Source of the DNA: CAG-791 sp963605745
GTDB lineage: Bacteria; Bacillota; Clostridia; Lachnospirales; Lachnospiraceae
Direction of reading: 5' to 3'
Length of the DNA: 64,000 nucleotides
Assembly: GCA_963605745.1 (NCBI GenBank)
Contig: CAVCWT010000004.1
Coordinates: 1-64,000, forward strand
In this document: one piece after another, positions 52,258 to 60,708 of the stretch
Position numbering within the stretch: the first letter of the stretch is position 1
Layout: every line of letters begins with the position of its first letter
Program-made: the position numbers and the translations under genes
Notes under the pieces: model-generated
The model's input: the letters and a program-made list of their open reading frames with translations, nothing else
The model's database searches: none
What the model was told of the DNA's origin: nothing

Positions 52258-52288
52258 CCCCCTGTCTTTCCGCAAGAAAAACAGGGGG
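52258..52288 (-). terminator. Terminator of threonine-aldolase-like gene
   Basis: CCCCCTGT pairs with ACAGGGGG with a further TTTC/GAAA inner pairing, 38 bp downstream of the stop codon at 52326. On the minus strand the sequence after the stem is CATTTTAC, so the T tract is short. Confidence 0.75.
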
Positions 52289-52325
52289 TTTCACGCTTCT
52301 AATTGTTGTTCAGTTCGTCCCACGC

Positions 52326-53369
52326 TTACAGGGTCTCCACCCATCGGATCAGCTCCTCTGCGTCCTCCTCTTTGGTCGCCCAGCTGGTACAGAACCGAAC
52401 GCAGCTATGTTCCTCGTCCATTCGGTGGTCATAGCTGAATTCGAACCTCTCTGCCAGCCTCTCCAGGTGCGCATCCGGCATCACAACAAAGATTTGATTC
52501 GTACGGTTCGGTGCAAGGAAGGAATATCCTTTTTCCGTAAATGCCGCCCGGATCTTCTCTGCCATCTCGATGGCATGTGCAGCAATCTCAAGGTAGAGAT
52601 TGTCCGTAAACAGCGCATCGAACTGCAGTCCCAGGAGCCGTCCCTTTGCCAACATGCCTCCGCTTTGTTTGATCAAATAACGAAAGTCCCTCTGCAGCTC
52701 TTGATTCCGGATCACAACTGCCTCCCCAAACAGTGCCCCCACCTTCGTTCCGCCGATATAAAAAACGTCACACAAAGCAGCAATCTCCGGAAAGGTCAGA
52801 TCATTATCCGGTGCCGCCAGTCCATATCCAAGCCTTGCTCCGTCAAGAAACAGGTATAGTCCATACCTGTGGCAGGTTTGCGACATTGCCTCCAGCTCCG
52901 CCCTGGTATAGCAGGTTCCGAGCTCTGTCGGATTGGAAATATACACCATTCCCGGCTGCACCATGTGCTCATGACTGGCATTGTGCAGATGCTCCTCGCA
53001 GGCCTCTGCGACCTGTGCGGCCGTTATTTTGCCATCTGTACCGGGAAGTCCCAGGACCTTGTGTCCGCAGGATTCTGCCGCGCCGGTCTCATGGACATTG
53101 ATGTGCCCGGTCTCTGCACACAGAACCCCCTGATACCTTCGGAGTGCCGCATTGATCACCGTCACATTCGTCTGCGTCCCGCCCACCAGAAAATGGACCG
53201 CCAGGCTCTCATCCCGGCAGGCCGCACGAATCTTTGCCCTGGCCGATTCGCAATATACATCCTCGCCGTAGCCGGGCGTCTGCTCCAGATTCGTTGCCAC
53301 AAGCCTCTCCAGAACCTTCGGATGTGCTCCTTCGTTATAGTCACACTGAAATAAAATCTTCTCAGCCAT
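52326..53369 (-). CDS. Threonine aldolase / beta-eliminating lyase family
   Basis: A 347-residue PLP enzyme of fold type I. Motifs include HFLVGGTQTNVTVINAAL, ETGHINVHETGAAESCGHKV, LFLDGARLGYGLAAP (Asp contacting the PLP ring) and the PLP-lysine segment FYIGGTKVGALFGEAVV. This group (LtaE-like) cleaves low-specificity threonine/allo-threonine to glycine and acetaldehyde. Members with this GGTKVGALFGEA form are common in Clostridia and their true substrates are often untested. TGAGGAACG lies before the ATG. It stands alone with a terminator, next to a complete dispersed repeat. Confidence 0.87.
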   Translation of the reverse strand: MAEKILFQCDYNEGAHPKVLERLVATNLEQTPGYGEDVYCESARAKIRAACRDESLAVHFLVGGTQTNVTVINAALRRYQGVLCAETGHINVHETGAAESCGHKVLGLPGTDGKITAAQVAEACEEHLHNASHEHMVQPGMVYISNPTELGTCYTRAELEAMSQTCHRYGLYLFLDGARLGYGLAAPDNDLTFPEIAALCDVFYIGGTKVGALFGEAVVIRNQELQRDFRYLIKQSGGMLAKGRLLGLQFDALFTDNLYLEIAAHAIEMAEKIRAAFTEKGYSFLAPNRTNQIFVVMPDAHLERLAERFEFSYDHRMDEEHSCVRFCTSWATKEEDAEELIRWVETL

Positions 53370-53412
53370 CGTTCCTCACCTTATTTTTTCTTTTTCTCCT
53401 ATTATAGTTTTT

Positions 53413-53567
53413 GTATCTGTTTAGCACCAGGCGATTTCAGCAGGAATCGGCCACTTGTGGACGGATTCCTGAATGAAATTGACAGGTAGGCAAGGAGCGA
53501 AGCTCCTCTGCCCAGCCACATCGAGGATTTGCAACGCAAATTCGAGATGCGAGTGCTAAATAGATAC
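53413..53567 (+). repeat. Dispersed GTATCTGTTTAGCACC element, full copy
   Basis: It has both termini: GTATCTGTTTAGCACC at 53413 and GAGTGCTAAATAGATAC ending at 53567, which are inverted repeats of each other. Inside, the first hairpin reads CAGGAATC...GATTCCTG, a compensatory change from CATGAATC...GATTCATG in other copies. The second hairpin is GCAAGGAGCGAAGCTCC, followed by GCCACATCGAGG. Confidence 0.87.
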
Positions 53568-53597
53568 TAGTACAGCGATTTTTAAATAACTAGTGCC
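53566..53597 (+). repeat. Diverged partial copy of the left-edge inverted repeat
   Basis: ACTAGTACAGCGATTTTTAA followed by ATAACTAGTGCC resembles ACTAGTACAGCGGTTGCAAA followed by ATAACTGGCC at 1091-1120. Similarity covers roughly 28 bp and then stops. It directly abuts the end of the dispersed element. Confidence 0.5.
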
Positions 53598-53636
53598 TGA
53601 TTCAGTGAACTACCATCTTGCCTGGTTTCTGTCTCT

Positions 53637-54392
53637 TCACTCGTTACTCTCTGTGGTGCTGCTCTCTGAGGTGTCCTCCGTCGTCTGCTGATCGATATCC
53701 GTATCACACTTGTTGAACAGTCGATAGGTACTGTTGTTCCATGTATAGACCGTATCCACTCCGTCCACGCGAATGTAACGGCAGCTGATCATTGTATTCT
53801 CATCGCCAACCTCGACGGTGTGAACCGTTCCGTCCGCCATCTCGGCCGTGATGATCATCACAGGCTCATCCAGTCCGTATTGCACAAGGTCTGTAACGTC
53901 TATGATCTCATTCGTACAGGTAAGATCAGAAAGGTCCTGCAGCAGCTCATTTGCGGTTGTGGCATTCACCTCGTAGTACATCGTCGCCTCTTCCTCCGAG
54001 TCCTCCGATGCATTCTCCGTGTCTGTCTCCTCCTTTTCTGTCTCAGGAGCCTTCGTCTCTGCCGTCACAGAATCCTCGGTCTCTGCCGTCGCTTCCGTCT
54101 CAGGAGCCTCCGTCTCTGCCGATGCTGCCAGCGCCGCCTCCTCGGCGTTGATGTCGTTGACAAAGCTCCAGGCCTCGCCATCATAGTTCAGGTCGATCGT
54201 CCCGTTTTCACCGGTCACGGTGAGCCTGCGAAGGTCACTTACCTCAAAGGACAGTGCCGTATATTCTCCATTTTCCTTGCGTTCTTCCTCGGCCTCCTTC
54301 TGGTCAGCCAGCTTTACCGCTGCGTAGTAGCCCAGGAGACACACCAGCAAAACAACGACAAGGAGTTTCATCTGTGTCTTTTGCTTTTTCAT
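53637..54392 (-). CDS. DUF4340 membrane-anchored protein
   Basis: A 251-residue protein with one N-terminal membrane helix (MKLLVVVLLVCLLGYYAAV). A DUF4340-type body begins SFEVSDLRRLTVTGENGTIDL and YDGEAWSFVND. A long Glu/Thr/Ala insertion (about 87-135) with ETEAPETE repeats is followed by YEVNATTANELLQDLSDLT and a C-terminal acidic tail. DUF4340 proteins commonly accompany Gld-type ABC exporters, as here. The start is ambiguous: ATG 54392, or TTG 54443 with AAGGAA at 8 nt. It is the last gene of a three-gene minus operon. Confidence 0.82.
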   Translation of the reverse strand: MKKQKTQMKLLVVVLLVCLLGYYAAVKLADQKEAEEERKENGEYTALSFEVSDLRRLTVTGENGTIDLNYDGEAWSFVNDINAEEAALAASAETEAPETEATAETEDSVTAETKAPETEKEETDTENASEDSEEEATMYYEVNATTANELLQDLSDLTCTNEIIDVTDLVQYGLDEPVMIITAEMADGTVHTVEVGDENTMISCRYIRVDGVDTVYTWNNSTYRLFNKCDTDIDQQTTEDTSESSTTESNE

Positions 54393-54455
54393 ATTGTCCG
54401 TAGATCCTTTCTGTTTCAAGGGCTGCCGTTTTTCAACGGACAAAAAGACGGTTCC

Positions 54456-56642
54456 TTACCTTCTCCTCCGAATGAACCAGGTCACGAATCCTGCGATCAA
54501 CAGAATCAACGGGATCACAATGATACACATCAGATTCACGATCATTGCTGTCATCGCGGGCACGGTCAGGGACGAGGAGCTGACGCTCTTTACCGCAACC
54601 GAGATTCCGATGTCTGCGCCTTCGTCCTCCACAAGAGTGCTCACAAGGCTCGAGAACAAAGAGGAATTCGAGCCGGACACCATCTGATCAGCACCGTCCG
54701 AAAAGGTCAGAACAGAACTGAAGATGTAGGCGGTTGAGACATAGCTGCTCGATGTTGCATCCGAATCCGAGCCCTCAGAATCCGAATCCTCCGTGCTCTC
54801 CTCGCCAATGACCGCCTTCACTCCCAGGACGTACTGGCCGGTCGTATCTTCTGCATTCTGCGAGAAGTCCTCCGTCGTTGTCGTCACATCCGTGTGGATA
54901 TAGGCATTCTCCGAAGTGGTCAGAAGGTTTGTTAATGTCACCTCATCCTCTGCCGTAGGATCCGTCTCCTGCAATGCCTGCGCATAAGCCATAAAGACAT
55001 ATCCGTTGCCTCCTGTTACCGATGAAGTCTCCGACGCTGTCGCTACATCCGGCAGAAGGTACGTCTCCGAGCGGTAATAATACCCCTGGTTGTTCTCCAG
55101 AACCACGCCCTTGCTGACCGAAATGCCGTAGTAATTCAGAACCGCATTCCAGTTCGGCATCTCCTCTGCCTGCTGAAAATTCGTCGTCGCGATCAGCTTG
55201 CCGCCGTGCCTGAGATAATACAGAATCTTGTCCGCATCATCGGCCGACAAATCTGTGGAAGGACCGTTGATCACCAGCACGCTGCAGTCCTCCGGAATGG
55301 CATCGTTTACCATCAGATCCAGGCTTTCCGTTTCGCAGTTCAGCTTGCCAAGCGCCGATGTAAAGTTACTCCCAAGGCTTTCCTCTCCATGCCCTGTCAG
55401 CGTGTACACCTTTGGCACATGTTCACTCGTCACATAGGCAATGGCCGAATCCACCTGTCCCTCTGCATCATAGCCGGACACACTCTGCGTGTAGGTCGAA
55501 TAATCAATCGTATATTCATACAGGTCCGAATAATCCACCACCTTATACCTGCTGCCGCACTCGACAATGAGGGAGTTCCAGGTGGCATTCATAACATCAC
55601 TGTATTCCTGCAAAAAGGACGGATCTGCCGCAGGATCCACATAGGTCACGGTCAGATGATCGCTCTGCTCTGCCATCATGGTGAGCGTTCCGTCCACCGT
55701 CGAATCCTTGCTCGAGGTGCCGGTCAGAACATAGATCGTAACGTCCTGCTCGAGGTTCTGCAGATATTCCTTCGTCTCCGATGTCAGTGAATACAGCCCG
55801 CTCATGGACACATCGAATTTCGTATACTCCGTCGGCAGCTGGTTCACCGCCATGTTGACGACCACCGTAATGGCCGCAACAACGGCAATCAGTCCCGTAG
55901 AATAGGCGCCAAAGCTTAAGGTCTTTTTCGATACCGAGTAGCGTCTCTTCTGAATAACCTGTGTCGTCAGGAATAAAAATAAAACGACCACGCCCACCAG
56001 ATAGACCACGGAGGTGAGATCAATCGTTCCGTTCAGGAAGGTATCGAACCGGGACGGAATGTCAAAAGCACTAAGGATCGTGGTCAGAACATTGCCGTCC
56101 GTCGAGATCATCTGCTCAATGTTCGGCATCACCATGGACACGAACAGACACAAAAACGACAGGACCGCCGCAATGATCACGCTTTCTGTCAAACTCGAGA
56201 GGAACACACACAGTGCCGTCTCTGCCAGGCCGAACAGCCACATTCCAAGGAGTCCGGTATAGCTCTGCGCATAAGGAACGCTGCCAAACCGTGATAAGAG
56301 CAAAGGATACAGTCCAAGACCTGCAGTCACCATCGTGTGGAGGGCTGCAAGTGCCAGATATTTGCCCAGAACCACCTTCCCGACAGACACCGGTGCCGTC
56401 AGAATCAGCTGATCGGTTCTGGCCTTTCTCTCCTCTGCAAAGGATCGCATGCACAGGATCGGCAGCAGGATCAACATGATTACAGAGGACACGGACAGAA
56501 CACTCGAGATATCCGAGTTCAGGCCGATCAGACAGTTGCTGCCGATATAAAGAGACATAATTGCCCACATCACCGCCAGGTACAACCACCCGATAAAGCT
56601 GTGAAATAACGATGAGAGGTCCTTTTTAAAGATTGCCTTCAT
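54456..56642 (-). CDS. Fused GldF-type permease and GldG-type protein
   Basis: A 728-residue protein. The first 240 residues are an ABC-2 type permease with about six helices (starting MKAIFKKDLSSLFHSFIGWL; ADERKARTDQLILTAPVS-like coupling loop). After a further helix (about 255-275) comes a large extracytoplasmic GldG/IFT52-like domain: KFDVSMSGLYSLTSETKEYL, VTIYVLTGTSSKDS, VYTLTGHGEESLGS, VLVINGPSTDLSADDADKIL and a C-terminal helix near 700-720. In most genomes GldF and GldG are separate proteins. It overlaps the ATPase stop by 4 nt (ATGA). The system is named from gliding motility, but in Firmicutes it exports an unknown surface substrate. Confidence 0.87.
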   Translation of the reverse strand: MKAIFKKDLSSLFHSFIGWLYLAVMWAIMSLYIGSNCLIGLNSDISSVLSVSSVIMLILLPILCMRSFAEERKARTDQLILTAPVSVGKVVLGKYLALAALHTMVTAGLGLYPLLLSRFGSVPYAQSYTGLLGMWLFGLAETALCVFLSSLTESVIIAAVLSFLCLFVSMVMPNIEQMISTDGNVLTTILSAFDIPSRFDTFLNGTIDLTSVVYLVGVVVLFLFLTTQVIQKRRYSVSKKTLSFGAYSTGLIAVVAAITVVVNMAVNQLPTEYTKFDVSMSGLYSLTSETKEYLQNLEQDVTIYVLTGTSSKDSTVDGTLTMMAEQSDHLTVTYVDPAADPSFLQEYSDVMNATWNSLIVECGSRYKVVDYSDLYEYTIDYSTYTQSVSGYDAEGQVDSAIAYVTSEHVPKVYTLTGHGEESLGSNFTSALGKLNCETESLDLMVNDAIPEDCSVLVINGPSTDLSADDADKILYYLRHGGKLIATTNFQQAEEMPNWNAVLNYYGISVSKGVVLENNQGYYYRSETYLLPDVATASETSSVTGGNGYVFMAYAQALQETDPTAEDEVTLTNLLTTSENAYIHTDVTTTTEDFSQNAEDTTGQYVLGVKAVIGEESTEDSDSEGSDSDATSSSYVSTAYIFSSVLTFSDGADQMVSGSNSSLFSSLVSTLVEDEGADIGISVAVKSVSSSSLTVPAMTAMIVNLMCIIVIPLILLIAGFVTWFIRRRR

Positions 56643-57580
56643 GCTTTATTTCCTTCCCCTGTCAGTGCCAGGAATACATCCTCAAGAGACTTCTCCTCCC
56701 TTGTGATGGACAATACTGCGCCGCCGGCATAGACCGCCGCACGCGAAACCGCTGGGCGAAGGTCGTCTTTTTGCTCGGATACGATGCTGTACCGAAGGCT
56801 TCCGTCCGCTTCCTTTTGCACCTTCACCTTTGCAGCACCTGCGATGGATTCCAGAGCCTTGGTCAGGCTCGCCTCATCTCCTGCAACATGCAGCTGAATT
56901 CTCTGTGAGGTTGTCATGCGGGACTGCAGGTTCTCCGGCGTATCGCTGGCAACCAGCTTTCCTTCATGGATAATCCAGACATAGTCTGCAATGGCGCTGA
57001 TGTCGGAAAGGATGTGGGAGCTGATGATGATTGTGTGATCCTTTTTCATGGACCGGATATAGTCGAACATCTCCCGCTGCTGCTCCGGATCCAGGCCCGC
57101 TGTCGGCTCATCCAGGATCAGATTTTCCGGATTCCCAAGGAGTGCCTGTGCAAGGCCGACTCTCTGCCGGTAGCCCTTGGAAAGATTCCGGATCAGCCTC
57201 CCCTCCACATCCAGAATATCCGCTGCATCCATGACATTCGCGGCCGCATCGCTCCGGTCCAGTGCCGGAATCCCTTTTAGCTCCGCTGCAAAATACAGAT
57301 ATTCCCTCACCGTCATATCCGTGTACACCGGCGGAATCTCCGGAAGATAGCCAATCTTTTGTTTAGCCTCCTCGGCGTCCCGTTGGAGATCCAGCTCATC
57401 AATCAGGATCACACCGTCTGTCGGTGCCAGATATCCTGTCATCATATTCATCGTCGTGGATTTCCCTGCTCCGTTAGGCCCCAGGAATCCATAGATTCTC
57501 CCGGGCTCTGCCCGAAAGCTCAGATCGCTGACGGCGGTACGGGTGCCGTAGCGTTTGGTTAGGTGCTGCACTTCGATCAT
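56639..57580 (-). CDS. ABC transporter ATPase, GldA-like
   Basis: A 313-residue ATPase of the ABC-2 exporter type. Walker A is GFLGPNGAGKSTTMNMMTGY, the signature LSKGYRQRVGLAQALLG and Walker B LILDEPTAGLDPEQ, with the H-loop in TIIISSHILSD. The C-terminal 90 residues (after DYVWIIHEGKLV) form the accessory domain seen in GldA/NatA-like exporters. It is the first gene of a minus operon with the fused permease and DUF4340 protein; coupling to the permease is supported by the 4 nt gene overlap. What is exported is unknown. Confidence 0.92.
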   Translation of the reverse strand: MIEVQHLTKRYGTRTAVSDLSFRAEPGRIYGFLGPNGAGKSTTMNMMTGYLAPTDGVILIDELDLQRDAEEAKQKIGYLPEIPPVYTDMTVREYLYFAAELKGIPALDRSDAAANVMDAADILDVEGRLIRNLSKGYRQRVGLAQALLGNPENLILDEPTAGLDPEQQREMFDYIRSMKKDHTIIISSHILSDISAIADYVWIIHEGKLVASDTPENLQSRMTTSQRIQLHVAGDEASLTKALESIAGAAKVKVQKEADGSLRYSIVSEQKDDLRPAVSRAAVYAGGAVLSITREEKSLEDVFLALTGEGNKA

Positions 57581-57690
57581 TGGTTTCCTCCTTGGCGGCT
57601 AATTGCTGTACCCGCACATACTACCCTGCAGATGTGTTCGTTTCGTCATGAAACTGTGACGAGATTGTGAAGTGTAGTACAATAAAGGCA

Positions 57691-57706
57691 TCTATTTAGC
57701 ACCAGG
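57691..57706 (+). repeat. Remnant terminus of dispersed element at M18 gene
   Basis: CATCTATTTAGCACCAGG matches the outer end of the dispersed element. It flows directly into AGGAGAAAACAG, so the end of the repeat abuts the ribosome site of the M18 peptidase gene. Confidence 0.5.
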
Positions 57707-57718
57707 AGAAAACAGTTC

Positions 57719-59116
57719 ATGAATTCTTGTAAGGAAAGCTTTACGGACACTGGCCTGATTCCGGATCTCATGGAGTTTCTGGATGAGAGTCCGGTTGCCC
57801 TTTTTGCTGCAGACAACATTGCAAAGCGGCTTCTGGCCGCCGGATATCAGTCTCTTTGTGAAGGGGATGCCTGGAATCTGCAGCCTGGCGGCCGTTACTA
57901 TGTCATGCGAAACGGCACAGCAGTCATTGCCTTCCGGATTCCTGCGGATGTAAAACCTGCAGCAGGGTATCATATTGTGGCAAGCCACCTGGATTCGCCT
58001 TGCTTTCGCATTAAGAGCAATGCCGAGATCGTTGTGGAGAACCAGTATGTCACCCTGAACGTTGAGAAATACGGCGGCATGATTCTCTCCACCTGGCTGG
58101 ATCGTCCACTCTCTGTCGCAGGGCGCGTTCTCGTTCGCTCCGCAAAGGGAATCGAATCCAGGCTCGTCAATATAGACCGCGACCTTCTCGTCATCCCCAG
58201 CGTTGCGATTCACATGAACCGCAATGTCAATGATGGTTATAAATGGGATATGAAACAGGACCTTCGCCCTCTTCTGACAGGACTCCCTGCGCCGGCCCCG
58301 ATAGCCCAGCCTTCCCAGCTCTTTCATGCTCTCATTGCAGAGGAAGCCGGCGTCTTACCGGAGGACATCATCGATACCGATCTCTATCTTTACAACAGAC
58401 AAAAGGCAGCGCTTACCGGACTCCATGGAGAGTTCCTCTCCAGCGGCAGGCTCGACGATCTGCAATGTGCCTATTCCTCTTTGCAAGGCTTCCTTGCTGC
58501 AGATAAGGCACAGCCATCTGCAGCTACGGAACAGGCCGGCCCTGCCATTGCCGTTTACTGCGCCCTCGACAACGAAGAGGTCGGCAGCATGACCAAACAA
58601 GGCGCGGATTCCTCCTTCCTTCGGGATACACTCAGCCGCATCGCAGAGAGGCTTGGGTACTCGGGCGAGGATCTTTGCCGCGGCATTGCCTCCAGCTTTA
58701 TGATTTCTGCAGACAATGCCCATGCCGTTCACCCCAATCATCCGGAGCTCGAGGATCCCACACACCGCCCGGTTCTGAACGGCGGCATCGTCATTAAATA
58801 CAGCGCCAACCAGAAATATACGACCGATGCCGTCTCCGGTGCTGTCATGAAGGAGCTCTGCCGCACAGCCGGTGCTGCGTTCCAGATTTTCTACAACCGA
58901 TCGGATCTCCTGGGCGGCTCCACCCTCGGCAACATCTCAGGAACGCAGCTGTCCTTGAATACGGTAGACATCGGCCTTCCTCAGCTCGCCATGCACTCTG
59001 CCTACGAAACTGCCGGCACAAGGGATGCGGAGGATCTGGCAGCCGTCTGCAAAGTCTTTTACCAGGGCAGCATCCGGGCCGGTCATGACGGCAGCTATGA
59101 ACTAAGGTTCCACTAA
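57719..59116 (+). CDS. M18 family aminopeptidase
   Basis: A 465-residue zinc aminopeptidase. Metal and catalytic residues are seen in VASHLDSPCFRIK (His), ALDNEEVGSMTKQGADS (Glu-Glu pair) and SADNAHAVHPNHPE, with TSGGTLGNISG-like text (GGSTLGNISG) and MHSAYETAGTRD at the end providing the last His. M18 enzymes release acidic or neutral N-terminal residues from peptides in the cytoplasm. AGGAG lies 10 nt before the ATG. It starts a plus-strand group with a DJ-1 protein and a CBS protein, though a terminator follows its own stop. Confidence 0.93.
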   Translation: MNSCKESFTDTGLIPDLMEFLDESPVALFAADNIAKRLLAAGYQSLCEGDAWNLQPGGRYYVMRNGTAVIAFRIPADVKPAAGYHIVASHLDSPCFRIKSNAEIVVENQYVTLNVEKYGGMILSTWLDRPLSVAGRVLVRSAKGIESRLVNIDRDLLVIPSVAIHMNRNVNDGYKWDMKQDLRPLLTGLPAPAPIAQPSQLFHALIAEEAGVLPEDIIDTDLYLYNRQKAALTGLHGEFLSSGRLDDLQCAYSSLQGFLAADKAQPSAATEQAGPAIAVYCALDNEEVGSMTKQGADSSFLRDTLSRIAERLGYSGEDLCRGIASSFMISADNAHAVHPNHPELEDPTHRPVLNGGIVIKYSANQKYTTDAVSGAVMKELCRTAGAAFQIFYNRSDLLGGSTLGNISGTQLSLNTVDIGLPQLAMHSAYETAGTRDAEDLAAVCKVFYQGSIRAGHDGSYELRFH

Positions 59117-59184
59117 GCTTTCACGAAGCTTCAATGGAGATTTCAACGAGCTTATACTGAACGTTGTGTCTGTTTAATACTTGC

Positions 59185-59222
59185 AGAGCGGCAGAATTCA
59201 CAAGATTCTGCCGCTCTTTATT
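59185..59222 (+). terminator. Terminator of the M18 gene
   Basis: AGAGCGGCAGAAT (59185-59197) pairs perfectly with ATTCTGCCGCTCT (59205-59217), followed by TTATTGT. The other 300 bp up to the DJ-1 gene hold a degenerate GTGTCTGTTTAATACT remnant (59166-59180) and no gene. Confidence 0.9.
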
Positions 59223-59418
59223 GTCGTTTATGAACATTTCACACAATAGAAATGGATTTTAGCGGGTGCCGATCTTATAATGAAATCAGAGTCGTTTTCT
59301 ACCTGTTATCGGCTCGCTTTTCGATCACAAAGGCTGCGCAGACAACAAGCTCTGCTGCGGCAAGAATACACTCTGGTACCATTACGGAATTTGCCTGTAC
59401 CAGGGACAGGAGGACACT

Positions 59419-60009
59419 ATGACATCATCCACTACCGATACAACGCCAATTCACGTTGCTCTTTTCCTCGCAGACGGCTGTGAGGAAATCGAGGCCCTCA
59501 CCGTTGCAGATCTTTTGTATCGATCCGGCATTCCCTGCACCACCGTTTCTGTGATGGGACGGCCCACAGTCACCTCTTCCCATAAGATTGTGATTACTGC
59601 AGATACTGTCATCGAGGACATCGATCCGGAGGATTACAGCATGCTGGTTTTGCCGGGAGGGATTCCGGGAACGCCGAATCTGGCCGCCTGCCAAAAGCTC
59701 ACAGAGGCCGTCACCTCCTTTGCCGGACGAGGCGATAAAGGAAAGGCCGTTGCCGCCATCTGTGCAGCTCCCTCCATCCTGGCAAACCTTGGAATCCTCG
59801 AAGGCAAAGATGCCACCTGCAACCCTTGCGTCAATGACGTTCTTGAAGAAAAAGGTGCGCACCGCACAGAGGATCCCGCTGTCACCTGCGGCAATGTGAT
59901 TACCAGCCGCGGCATGGGAACTGCCATTGATTTCGGCCTTGCCATCGTTTCCTACTACAAGGGGGCCGAGGCCGCCGATGCCCTCGCCGGAAAGATTCTC
60001 TACCGCTGA
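59419..60009 (+). CDS. DJ-1/PfpI family protein
   Basis: A 196-residue Rossmann-like protein. It shows VALFLADGCEEIEALTVADL (Glu of the active site), LVLPGGIPGTPNL, the nucleophile elbow in AAICAAPSILANLGIL (Cys) and ITSRGMGTAIDFGLAIVSYY. The family includes protein and nucleotide deglycases and chaperones; YajL/ThiJ-like members are the closest by layout. AGGAGG lies 5 nt before the ATG. The downstream CBS-protein gene is about 140 bp away. Confidence 0.9.
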   Translation: MTSSTTDTTPIHVALFLADGCEEIEALTVADLLYRSGIPCTTVSVMGRPTVTSSHKIVITADTVIEDIDPEDYSMLVLPGGIPGTPNLAACQKLTEAVTSFAGRGDKGKAVAAICAAPSILANLGILEGKDATCNPCVNDVLEEKGAHRTEDPAVTCGNVITSRGMGTAIDFGLAIVSYYKGAEAADALAGKILYR

Positions 60010-60151
60010 TAACCGCCCTTTCCTGCCAGCGACAACGGAAAGCCTCTTTTGGGGCCGTTCTTTGTGGTCACCTCAATGCTGCGATTTGCTCCTGAGCGAG
60101 GGCAATCGCTTTTGTCCACCGGCAGCAGCTCGCTCAGAAATGAGGATTTCT

Positions 60152-60574
60152 ATGAATATTCTCTTTTTCCTGAAACCGAAGGCCGAGCTCGATCTCGTTT
60201 ACGAAGATGACACCATCGGCATGGCGATGGATCGAATTGAAGATCATCAATTCTCTTCTATTCCCATGATCAATGAGAAATCCGGCAAATATCTCGGAAC
60301 TCTCAGCGAGGGAGATCTTCTCCGTGCCCTTCAAAGGAGTGAGGAACAGGGCATCCTCTCCTGCGAAAACCGCTCGGTCATGACCGTTCGCCGTAAACGA
60401 GATTACAAATGCGTCCGCGCTGACTCTGATATGGAAGAGCTATTTCGCTATGTGACCGAGCAGAACTTTGTCCCTGTTGTCGATGACACCGGTGTTCTCA
60501 TTGGCATTGTCCTGCGCTCCACCATTCTGGAATTCCTCTTCTCCCGCCTCGAGGCGCACGAATATCTGATGTAG
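60152..60574 (+). CDS. CBS-domain protein
   Basis: A 140-residue protein made of one CBS pair. The first repeat covers residues 13-60 (FSSIPMINEKSGKYLGTLSEGDLLRAL) and the second about 77-130 (FVPVVDDTGVLIGIVLRSTILEFL), joined by a basic MTVRRKRDYKC segment. CBS pairs bind adenine nucleotides; small stand-alone ones in Firmicutes (CbpB-like) sense c-di-AMP or AMP and regulate partners. The ATG at 60152 has TGAGGA upstream. The open frame reaches back to 59927 but that part overlaps the DJ-1 gene and has no start signal. Confidence 0.88.
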   Translation: MNILFFLKPKAELDLVYEDDTIGMAMDRIEDHQFSSIPMINEKSGKYLGTLSEGDLLRALQRSEEQGILSCENRSVMTVRRKRDYKCVRADSDMEELFRYVTEQNFVPVVDDTGVLIGIVLRSTILEFLFSRLEAHEYLM

Positions 60575-60605
60575 TTTTTCCTTCGGAAAACCTCGATGCC
60601 AAAAC

Positions 60606-60655
60606 AGCACCGGATGCAAATTCCATCTCTGGCCTTTGCACCCGGTGCTTTCTTG
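60606..60655 (+). terminator. Terminator between CBS and yicI genes
   Basis: AGCACCGGATGCAAA pairs with TTTGCACCCGGTGCT, followed by TTCTTGTTTT. It separates the CBS gene from the convergent GH31 gene. Just upstream, TTCGGAAAACCTCGATG (60583-60599) is a fragment of the dispersed element. Confidence 0.85.
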
Positions 60656-60708
60656 TTTTCCGTTTATATTTACTGTCTGATTCTTTTGTTTCAGAAGATT
60701 CGCATCGC

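Noticed and set aside
59927..60151. N-terminal extension of the CBS protein
   Set aside because: Overlaps the DJ-1 gene and has no start signal; ATG 60152 has TGAGGA at correct distance.
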